A stretch of DNA of 64,000 nt from Peronospora farinosa (taxonomy: Eukaryota > Oomycota > Peronosporomycetes > Peronosporales > Peronosporaceae). Position numbers and translations under genes: made by a program. Position 1 is the first letter of the stretch, and the number at the start of each line of letters is the position of its first letter. Positions 54,593 through 64,000 of this stretch are shown here, piece after piece. The stretch lies in the NCBI GenBank assembly GCA_947646735.1, contig CANTFK010000643.1, positions 165,680-229,679 of the forward strand, given 5' to 3'. The notes under the pieces are model-generated. The model did no database searches. It was not told where the DNA came from and saw nothing but the letters and a program-made list of their open reading frames with translations.

Positions 54593-57500
54593 GCTCTGCA
54601 TTTATGCATTTGTTGAAAAGGGATCTAAAGATCAAGAAGTTAACAAGCGGATCGATCCGATCAATACATGTGAGGATTCAAATCATTTGCGTTTTATTTC
54701 AAGTGTCGCGAAGGTTGATGAATTTTCCCGATCGCCTGCCAAGATGGAGCTCGACCTGGCGCCAGGCGAATCACGGGGGTATTGGAAGTATCATACCCCA
54801 GGAAAGTGGTTCAAGCAGGCCAAGGCAGTGGGCAAGATCTATAATGAGAAGGCTACAATGTTATTTGATTCTGGAGCCGAAGTCTCGATCGTCGACACCA
54901 CCTTTGCTCGTAAGGTAGGATGTGTCATTGACGAGAGCCAAAGGCAAGAATGTATTGGAATTGGGGAGAATACCTATATGACCGAGGGACGAACCAAAAT
55001 CAAGATCACATTGAACGGATCACTGGTATGTTATTTTGACGCCTGGGTGGGCGATCAAGTTGGACAAGAAGCGATCTTAGGTATGAATTTATGGTCCCAG
55101 CTGGGATTCGCTTGGATCTGGCAGATGGAACACTTTGTTTGCCGGATGAGGTTGGAATTCAATTGGCGGGACGAAGGCCTCCATACCAAACGAACAGACA
55201 GCCGATCACGATCAATGATCAATATGTGGTGATCCCAGTAGGCGGATCGACGGAATTACGAATCGGTACTGGTGCACCGAATTCTAAGCTTTGGGTGAGA
55301 CGAGATCCAAAATGGATACCAACAGTCACAACAGGACCGGGGAAGACTAAATATCTGCAGCTAACTAATCTTAGTGATCGAGAAGTGATTGTGAATCACG
55401 TAGCTCCGATAGGTTGGTGGATGGCTGCGGATATGATACCTCGATCACCTAGATATGTCTCGGTGGGGTCGCGTCGATATAATGAGTGGCAGACTCTGGC
55501 CTATGAAGCAACTACAGATCGGAAGAAAGAAATCACTGATGAGCCAACAGGACCACTAGTTGATCACCCGTCGTATCCGCTACCAACTAAGATTTTGATG
55601 CGTCCAAAGAAGGGAGAGAACGAGAAGATCGCAAAAGTGGAGAAAATTGCATCGCAATCGGATAAGGAAGCGATCAACGTGGGAGTAAATCAAGATAGTA
55701 CAGAAGATCAAGGTTATCGTGACAGTGAAGATCATCAGTTAAGACGATTACAATTTGTGATCAATATGCTGCAAGAAATCGACAAGGTGGATGGTGTACA
55801 AGACCGATTAGGTGAAAGAACCGATATATTTGATGAATACATAACGGACCAAGATCAAGAACAGTCCAAAGGTGTGATCGATGCGACCAGAGAAGTGGGA
55901 GAAGTCGATCCGATACCAGATCGATCGGATGAAGCAATTGAAGATTTTACGAAGATTGTCGAAGATAACGATCAGGGACAATCCGATCGAGTGGAAAATA
56001 AGTTCACAGCGATCGCAACCGAGGATGTCCCAACAAAGAACCATCATCTGAAGAGGCAGTAAATTCTCACGAGAGTGGCGACCTGTTTGCCGAAGATGTC
56101 GATCAGCATATGGCGGTGTTACCAGAAATTGTGATGTCTACGGTGGAAGTATCGATCGACGATATTCAAGTTTGCGACCCTGGAATACCATTAACAGAAG
56201 ACCAAGAAAAGCTACGACAATTAATTTGGAAGAGTCGCCACTTACTCATCGGGAAAGGTAATGCCTTACCTCCCGCAGCACGTGGAGCAGTTTGTGACAT
56301 TGATGTTGGAGGAGCTAATCCGATCGCACAGCGAGTGCGACCTGTGGCACTTAAATTCTGGGAGAAGTTAGCGGATTTGATTAAGGGATTATTGTCTGCC
56401 AAGATCATTTGGCCATCTACGTCGCCGTGGGCTTCACCAATTGTAGTGATTATCAAGAAGAATGGCGAAGACATTCGATTATGTATCGATTATCGTAGGG
56501 TGAACCAATTGACCCGATTGATGGTATACCCTATGCCACTGATCAGTGAGTTACTGCAAGATATGGATAAAGCTATGTGGTATTGTTCCTTGTATATGGC
56601 GAGAGGATTCTGGGTGGTAGAAATGATAGAGAGAGTGTGGATGATTTCTGCATTTATTAAACCGTCAGATTTGTTTGAGTGGTTACGAATGCCATTCGGA
56701 TTGGTGAATGCTCCTCAAATCTACCAGCGATTAGTTGAAAATGCTCTATATGGGTATTTGAAAATCGGTACAAGTTCTGATTCAATTACAGCTGAATTGT
56801 CAAAGCCGATCGTGGTGTTTACGGAAGGTGAACCAGATACTGATCCGAGGCCATCGGTGTAAGGTCGGCGTCTCCTATATTGACGATATACTGATACCTG
56901 CTACATCGTGGAGATCCCATTATGAGAAGGTGGAACGATTGTTGGAAGCGTGCAATACGTGGAATTTATCAATCAGTGTGGCTAAGAGTTTTTGGGGACG
57001 TCGTAAAGTTGATTACCTGGGTCATCAGGTCTCGCTTGCAGGATTAGAAGCTCATCCAAAGGATTTAGAATCTTTGATGAACGTCCCATTTCCTCGGACG
57101 TTGCGATCGATGCAGTCATTTTTGGAGAGTCTGAATTACTACAGCCGATTTATTGAGGATTTTGCGATTAATGCATCTGTACTTTATGAGCTGCGGGAGG
57201 CAGATTTTCATGAGATCAGCCGGGCTGGGGATGTTCAGATGTTCACTGATGGTGCTGGATCAAATTGTGATTGCCAGTCTCGTGACCAGTATAAGATCGA
57301 TCAGGATTTTATAAGTGGATCGAGAGATGGCTACATTATCGATCCAGAGTCGAATACTGGGGACGGTCATGGTTGCGAGGGCAGAAACCGCTGGGAGAAG
57401 GCAACGATCGCATTCACTCTATTAAAGGCTAAAATAGCCACGACACCGATCCTGAAACACTTTGATCCAGATTGATCACCCGTAATTGTGATGTACGCCA

Positions 57501-60180
57501 GCAAGTGGGCGATATCGGCGCGTTACTGCAAGAGCATGATGGAGTGTTTTGGCCGGTCACCTTCACTAGTTGGACGTTGAAGCCTAATGAGGTTAACTAC
57601 GGGATGGTGGAAAAAGAGGTTTTAGCCCTCCTCCGAATTCTGGAAATTTGTTATACTATGTTGGTCTCACGTGCAATCGTAGTACTTACGAGATATTCCA
57701 CTCTGGCTTGGTTGTTGCAGTCTTCGGGTCTCAATGGGAGACTAGGCAGATGGGCTGCATTACTTTCGAATTGGACATTGGAGATCCGCCGAAGTGAGAA
57801 GGGCGAGGACGAGATATTAGGTACATTGGCCGCGAGTATAACCCCCCGTGAGGAAGTGGATGAAGTGCTGATCGCGATTGCTCCAAAGAAACAGCCCAGG
57901 CAAACAATGATTATGCCGCCACCCACAATGGAAATAGGAGAAAGCCTCCTGGTGGCCAGTTTCGATGGATCGGCTAGGATAAAGAGGAAGGGCGGAGCAT
58001 ACAGTGCGATCATATGGAAATTACCAGAGTGGGCGATCGTAGCTGCCGCCTCTGAATTTACGACTAATCTGGCGGTGAACGAAGCAGAATATCGAGGACT
58101 ACTCCTCAGTTTCAATTTGCTAGCTGATCAGACTAGGGGACGTGTAATTATTTGCGGTGATTAAAATTTGGTGATCAGGCAAATGCGTGGCGAGATCGAC
58201 TGCAAAGCACCCGGTCTACAATTACTGTCGTCAAGCTATGGAAAAACTCCGATCGTGGCCGAATCACGATTTCCTTCATATGAAGCTAGAATGGAATCAG
58301 AGTGCTGATCGGCTAGCTAGCGAGGCTATACAGCAAGAAAAAGGTATATCCGTTAAAATCGATAGAGATCGCCAAGATTTGATCACACTCAATCGATTGA
58401 ATGAGTTGTTGCTTCCGAGTTAAGTTGATCAAGTAGTCAGAGTAGCTGCGATCACTCGATCATCCGTAAGAAGACGCTGTCAACCAGAAATTTTACAGGA
58501 GGAAATTGTGCAGCAAGTGCGGATCGATCGAATAAGGCAAGCGCGGGATGAAGAGAATTGGATATCCAACTTGAAGACATATCTGATCGGGGACGTCGCC
58601 AGGTTGACAGCAGAAGAAGCGAAGACCTGCACGCTGATTGCATCCGAATACGAAGTGGATCAAAGTGGATTATTATTTTTTTGCCCTGGATCGGTTGCGA
58701 GATCCAAAAGTCGTGCAAAGCTGGCTCGTTTGGTGATACCAGAGCTATTGCAGTCAGACTCTTTACATCATTACCATACAAGTCTGGAGGGCGGTCACCA
58801 AGGAATCGGTCGGACTTACCAACGAATCAGGATGAATTTCATTGGCGCGGATTGTACCGGAGTGTGCAACGCTATGTAGGAGAATGTGTGGATGGTGAAA
58901 CGGGCAAAGGAAGACCCTCTGATCATGGAAGATCACCAGGAAATTTGCAGACAACCTATCCTTTTCAAATTTTGGCTATGGATCATATCCCGACGTTGCC
59001 GCGGTCATTCAAAGGAAACACCGAGCTATTATTATGGATAGATTTGTTCTCTGGTTACGTGATCGCGAAGGCTAGTTCGTCTAGAACTGCAAAAACCATT
59101 GCAGAGAATTACGAGGAATGCGTATGCCGACGATTTGGTGCAAGTGAAGCAATCCGCCATGATCGAGAGCCGGGATTTATGTCTGATTTCTTCCGAGCTT
59201 TTAATAAGATCGCAGGACAGAATCAGCGGGCCACTATGGCATACAGGCCGCAAGCAAATGGAACAGCCGAGCGAATGGTTCAAACTCTGACCAGAGCAAT
59301 CAAGATGTAAGTGACGGATGAGAATCAAAAGGATTGGGACGAATATGCAGAGCGATTGACTTTTGCGATTATCACCGCGCATGATCGTGTCCGTGGAGAC
59401 ACACCGTTCTATCTGATTCACGATTGGGACCCACGATCAACTTTGGAGGCCACCCTGCCATTAGGAAGCACGAAGCCACGGAACCGAGATCCACGACGAT
59501 GGCGATACGGCATACAACGCCAATATCAAAGAGCACAATCAGTGGTGAATGATCGACTGAAACTTGCGATTCAAGATCGAGCCGATCGCCATAATGCAGA
59601 GCACGATCAATTGGAGATAAGCTGCTTATTGCAAGTATGGCTCTATCTAGATCGGTTCAAGGATGGTTACGCTCGGAAGCTGGCTCACATGTGGCACGGA
59701 CCGTTTCGTTTAGCCGAAAAATGCGGTGATCACGCTGTACGGTTGGAAATCGCAGGTACCCCGTATAGACTGTTTCCGATTGTCCATGTGTCAAAATTGA
59801 AACTAGTCAAAGTTTTCCCGGAACGGCCTACGAGTTTGCTAAATGTAGAGGAGGCAGATCGAATAAATTTCGATGAAGCATTGTTACCAGAAGATAGCTG
59901 GGAAGGTGATCTGGAGGAGGGTGAGTTCGAAGTGGAAAGGATTGCAGATGTACGATCGGGCCGTAAGACACGTTATGGTCGGGTGTACCGTCAATTTTTG
60001 GTGTATTGGTAAGGTTGTGACGAACCGTCTTGGATAGATGAGGCCGATTTAAATTGCGGTGCTTTGTTGGAAGAGTTTGATTGCAATCGAGCGAGTATGA
60101 ATCTTTTCGAGGTGATGCAATCACACGAAGAGGAACGTCGTGATTATGGCGGTGGGCTGTTAGGGATGGTGAAGGTGTGA
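54550..60180 (+). pseudogene. pol of element VI: protease-RT-RNase H-second RNase H-integrase-chromodomain
   Basis: Protease (MLFDSGAEVSIVDTTF, 54860), long linker (55300-56080), RT (56280-57000; YIDDILIP at 56875), degenerate RNase H (57470-57720), archaeal-type RNase H (57955-58340; FDGSAR, NEAEYRGL, ICGD, NQSADRLA), integrase zinc finger (58760-58910, last Cys changed to Gly), core (AMDHIP, IRHDREPGF, YRPQANGTAER; 58975-59280), C-terminal domain (59640-59800) and chromodomain (VERIADVRSGRKTRYGRVYRQFLVYW, to 60100). Breaks: shift about 55085, stop 56062, stop 56862, shift 57475, stop 58162 inside the second RNase H, stop 58424, shift 58860, stop 59310, stop 60012. Confidence 0.9.
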
Positions 60181-60234
60181 GGCGTTTACACAAGGGGTGG
60201 AGTGGGATATATGTGAAGTGAGTATATGGATTGG

Positions 60235-60365
60235 CGATCAAGATCGATAATTTTGGGTCGAATGATTTCGATCAAGATCGATAATTGTGGATCGATGATT
60301 TCGATCAAGATCGATAATTGTGGATCGAAAATTTTGGATCGATGATTTCGATCCGGATCAAATGA
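60235..60365. repeat. GATCGAT-rich tandem repeat between pol and the antisense ORF of element VI
   Basis: Three copies of a unit near ATTTCGATCAAGATCGATAATTGTGGATCGATG, about 45 bp apart. It separates the convergent ends of pol and the antisense frame. Confidence 0.7.
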
Positions 60366-60552
60366 TTCAAGGAGGAGAAAATGAGGAAAACGAAGAATTC
60401 GAATACGCTCAAAGGGAACAAGTATAAAGATTATGAAGAGATCCAGTTACAACATGAAACCAAAATCACTAGTCGGAATTCACAAATTTGCCGGGCAGTC
60501 GAGGGATCGACGATCCGGGGTGGTCTGAGATTGAAGAGCGGAACTGGTTTCT

Positions 60553-62660
60553 TCAAGGCTCAGCAGTGTCGCACAAGGGCAATGCAGTGACCAAATTGGG
60601 TATGTTGGTCTGTCCCGTGGATAAACCGGGATACCACAATCGTTTCTCGTTAGTGCGAGGAAAATGGAGGAATACGGGATCTAGTAGAATATCTAGATCG
60701 CAATGACCGTTTATCATGCCCTGAAGGATCAGCTGCAAAACTTTCTTCCATTGGGCACCAGAACGCGATCGCCGTTGTTTCCGCTCTTTAACCAGAGTTG
60801 CCAAAACTGGATCCGATCGGCGCTGCGCTACGGAGATCGGCAGAAAATGGGATGCCTCCCAGAGAGCCTGACAGTGACGATTTTCGAAATTGTAATACTG
60901 GGTGAGCAGAGTCTCGAACCATCCATTATGCTGGAAAGATATCGGATCGATCCGACGAGCATAAATTTCCCAAGGTCGGCTATCGTACAACAGCGGAATT
61001 TAAGAGGAGGTAATTAAATGAGACGACCAAGTGGAATCAGCTGACGACGTGATTTGCCACAGACAGGAAAAATGAATCCTGGCGGTTTCGAAAAATGACG
61101 GAAAAGGAAGTCCACATCCAACTTCGAGACACAAGTTAAGCTAACCCGACGAGCCGACCATGAAATTGTTCCTGCAGAGGATCGAGGGACTCGATTTCGG
61201 TACCCAGGGATCCACTCGGTTCTCGGTACAGCGGTAGACGGAAGAGCCTCGAATTATGCCGCACTTAACAATTGGTTGCAAGAATCTCGAGGCTCGCTGT
61301 CGAGGCTGAGTGGCCCCTCAGAATCACTTGAGAGCTCACCAAACAAAGCAACATTGGATACCCGAAGAGGCGACAGGAGTGGACTAGGTGTGTCGACCTC
61401 GATCGGCGATCGAGGAGACGAAGTTGCCGTGTGACGACGGGCTGCAGATCGAGAAGAAGATAATGCAGCCAACAACGATTCATCCGTTTACTCTGAAGGT
61501 TCGTCACTCGGATTCGCTCCCTCTGAATCTTCGACTGAAGGAGAGGGAGACAACTGCCATAGACGACCAGCCATGTTGGACTCGGAAAGATCAGCCAATG
61601 GAGGAGCCGAGATATCCGTAGGAGTCGCGATCTGGCGAGCACGTTTGGCATTGGGCTCGCTCGAAGTAGAATTCTCACGCCGACACTTGCTACCGGAAGA
61701 AGGGACTCCCTCTGAAACGGCAGGAGGCATGCAGGAAGATGTCGATCCGTCACCCGAAACCAAATCGGTCAAGCGAGCAACGAGAGAGTCTCGAGCGCGG
61801 AGAGCTTGATCGCGTTCGTTTTCTTTATCGTTCAACGTCTGCGCTAGCTGATTACGCTCGTGCTCTCGATCGACCAATTTCTGCTCCAACTGATCGCGCT
61901 CGATCTGAGCCAGTCTGCATGCGCTTCGGGATTCCTGTAATTTCTGTCTGGATTTGGAGAGGTGAACCTTCAATTCTTTTTCGGAAGCGATAGCTCGGGA
62001 TGCTCGACCTTCGGCATCTTTTGTTGCAGCGATAACGTCTGACAGCTTGGTCTCGAGGGCAGCTAGTTGGAACTGGAATTTCTCTTGGTCTCTATGCCGG
62101 GCGGCAGTCGATTTAAGAAGAGAAGATCGTAAGTCCGAGATTTCTTGGCAGTAATCTTCTGCTTTTCTTAATTCTTCGCGATAATCATTCGCGAACTTAT
62201 GAGCGTTCTCCAGTTCGTGACGCAGGGAGTTATATTTATCGTTGGCGTATTTCACGAAAGACTTTGCCAATTTCCAATCATCTTGGATTTCCTTTTCCAA
62301 ACGATCGCACCGAGTCTCTTGGAAGCGTACAGCCTCGAGAAACAAATCGTAGTTATCCTGTACGTACGGATCGAGTCGACATTCCAGACAATCGAAGAGA
62401 TTGTCGATTTGGGCCTTCAAAGTGGATCGATCCACCGATGGAAGGGGCGTAACTTGACTGTTGGTAAATTTCAAAGATGATTTTGGAGCTTGGCTAGAAG
62501 GGAAGCTGGGACGGGCAGCGTCTAATGGTGGCGACGTAATAACGGGAAGATTGGATGATCCAAAATTCGGAACAAATGGTGAAGTCACCGGATCATTGAG
62601 ATCAACGGTCGTATCGGTGAAAATGGCTGGGGACGTAACATTTTGAGGAGACGACGACAT
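60553..62660 (-). pseudogene. Antisense ORF (aORF) of element VI, long open first block
   Basis: ATG at 62660, about 90 bp inside the 3' LTR. The first block, 62660-61488 (390 residues), is open: Ser/Pro-rich start, then about 250 residues of coiled coil (CDRLEKEIQDDWKLAKSF, QIERDQLEQKLVDREHERNQ, DKENERDQALRARDSLVARL) and a basic patch (KRARQ). After a shift, 61475-61254 reads LAALSSSRSAARR and VALFGELSSDSEG. 60990-60553 carries the globular end (RHCQALWEAS, KERKQRRSRSG, HCDLDILLDPVFLHFP, NIPNLVTAL). All blocks match the element V antisense frame. Unknown function; the coiled coil suggests a structural or self-associating protein. Confidence 0.6.
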
Positions 62661-62752
62661 GATGGGCACGAAAATTGGACGAAAGAGACAATCAAATTAT
62701 TGGATGCAAGGATCACCAGCACTGTATGCTGGAGCTCAGTGCAGGGGACGGC

Positions 62753-64000
62753 TGTGGTAAAGCAATCGAATAATTTGAAAGGGATCGATCAAAGAAATGT
62801 CGTCGATCCACAATCCTGCGCTCCGATTGGTTAATAAGGCAGGCGAGATGGTTGGAAGAGGGAGTAACGGTGTGAAGAACACAGAAGAATATGGATTGGA
62901 AGGGTATTGGGTGTAGACCACACACCACAGTCGCGATCCAGGAGGATCGGATCGAATCCTCGATCCAGAAAGAAGATCGCAAAGCGGAACCAGTTACAGA
63001 TCGATACGCAACCTGGATCGACACAACAGGATCGACAAAACTAAATTGACCAAACTGGATCGATCAAACTGGATCGACAAAACTGGATCGACAAAACTGG
63101 ATCGACAAAACAAGATCGACAAAACTGGATCGACAAAACTGGATCGACAAAATCGGATCGACAAAATCGGATCGACAAAACAGGATCGACAAAACAGGAT
63201 CGACACAACAGGATCGATAAAACAGGATCGACAAAACAGGATCGACAAAACAGGATCGACAAAACAGGATCGACAAAACTGGATTGACAAAACTGGATCG
63301 ATCAAACTGGATCGACACAGTATTTGAAGTGGACCACATAGCAAGTCTGATTTATTTTCAAGAAGACGACACGCGGCAGTAGATCCTGGGCTACCGATAG
63401 GAAAGATGATAGGTTTTGGGTATTTGATTGGTTAACATTAAACATAGTTTCTTTTACTTCGAACTACGCACGCAGACTTCTCTTTCGGGTGGGAAAATTT
63501 TTGGCCCCCTGACGATCAAGAGCTTCTGCCACCAGTACCTACAAGTATTATCCCTGGATTGTTTGGCCAGGGATTACAAGACCTCTCACAAACAAACTTC
63601 GCCTGCGATTGGACGCAGTATCACGTAAAAGACAAGGCACAAGATCGCGAGACGGTTCAAGTGGTCAGAAGGTCAAGTGTATCAAGTGGATCAAGTATCT
63701 ACATTTTTGGACAAGGCGATCTCAAAAGAGATCAGGGCGACTCGTATAGAGCCCCCAAGTAACCCTCGATCGCGTGAAGATTTCCGCGTGATCGAACCCC
63801 AACCAATCCCAACCACGGTCAAGTTTAGCATCGACTCGAGTTCACCGAGAAGAATGCTACCCGCCCTACCGACGGGTACACAAGGTGAGGAAGGAATTTC
63901 TATACACGGAAACGGAGTACCCCCTCCGATAGTCGGTTGTCCGGGCGCCAGTGGAGAGTTAGGGTCACATCAGAAATTTTGTGAACCCCGCTCCACCACA
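62753..64000 (+). repeat. 3' LTR of element VI
   Basis: TGTGGTAAAGCAATCG to CTCCACCACA, ending at the last base of the window. It is 335 bp shorter than the 5' LTR, mostly from fewer 14-bp units (array 63014-63318). Confidence 0.93.

Larger units (their letters stand above)
50650..64000 (+). mobile_element. LTR retrotransposon VI (dual RNase H family), essentially full length
   Basis: LTRs 50650-52232 (1583 bp) and 62753-64000 (1248 bp), primer site, gag, frameshift signal, pol, antisense ORF and polypurine tract GTGCAGGGGACG (62740-62750) all present. Total 13.35 kb. It lies inside the 3' LTR of element V; 5 bases before it are AAGAA, and the right flank is outside the window. Confidence 0.93.

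Noticed and set aside
62994..63344. The same repeat frames in the 3' LTR
   Set aside because: Same 14-bp array; copy of the 5' LTR.

Overview
This window looks like nuclear DNA from an oomycete, probably a Phytophthora or downy-mildew relative. Three host genes at the left have short 72-103 bp GT-AG introns. Transcription-start motifs of the oomycete Inr type (TCATTYY) lie upstream of two genes. The rest is dominated by chromodomain Ty3/Gypsy-like elements of the kind that fills repeat-rich oomycete genomes. No bacterial or organellar features were seen.

Layout: 1-5.6 kb carries three host genes on the minus strand: the 5' part of selenophosphate synthetase (Cys form), a syntaxin-type Qa-SNARE, and a GH35 beta-galactosidase with a signal anchor. 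6.1-21.9 kb is a nest of LTR elements. It holds two plus-oriented LTR pieces, a minus-strand element (I), and a plus-strand element (II, 13529-21784) inserted in an LTR fragment next to the gag end of element I. 21.9-23.3 kb is a decayed LINE-type reverse transcriptase end. 24.0-24.9 kb is an intact secreted GH131-like glucanase gene, the only clear host gene in the right nine tenths. 25.2-37.4 kb is AT-rich satellite-like DNA with a palindromic CCGTCG-TTC-CGACGG core, interrupted by the young element III (27912-36074, perfect TSD TTACG, LTRs about 99.6% identical). 37.4-40.4 kb is a truncated sister of element II (IV). 40.7-50.6 kb (V) and 50.65-64.0 kb (VI) are two large LTR elements of a second family with two RNase H domains. 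VI is inserted in the 3' LTR of V, and its own 3' LTR ends at the last base of the window.

The most interesting result is a shared translational recoding architecture. In all six element copies the gag UAG stop codon lies in the 5' arm of a strong RNA stem-loop, and the pol frame is -1 to gag. A slippery heptamer lies 5-6 nt upstream of the stem in elements I-IV (AAAAAAC in III, GGGAAAT in I, GGAAAAC in II/IV). In V/VI the heptamer is GTTAAAC, directly followed by UAG. Stem sequences differ between elements but pairing is kept, including compensatory changes, so these look like programmed -1 frameshift signals that make Gag-Pol.

The second result is that every element with a preserved 3' end also carries a convergent antisense reading frame between pol and the 3' LTR. 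In V and VI these antisense proteins are homologous to each other. In III the antisense frame (521 codons) is open while gag-pol is broken. Most gag-pol genes here carry frameshifts and stops, so they are annotated as pseudogenes by domain.
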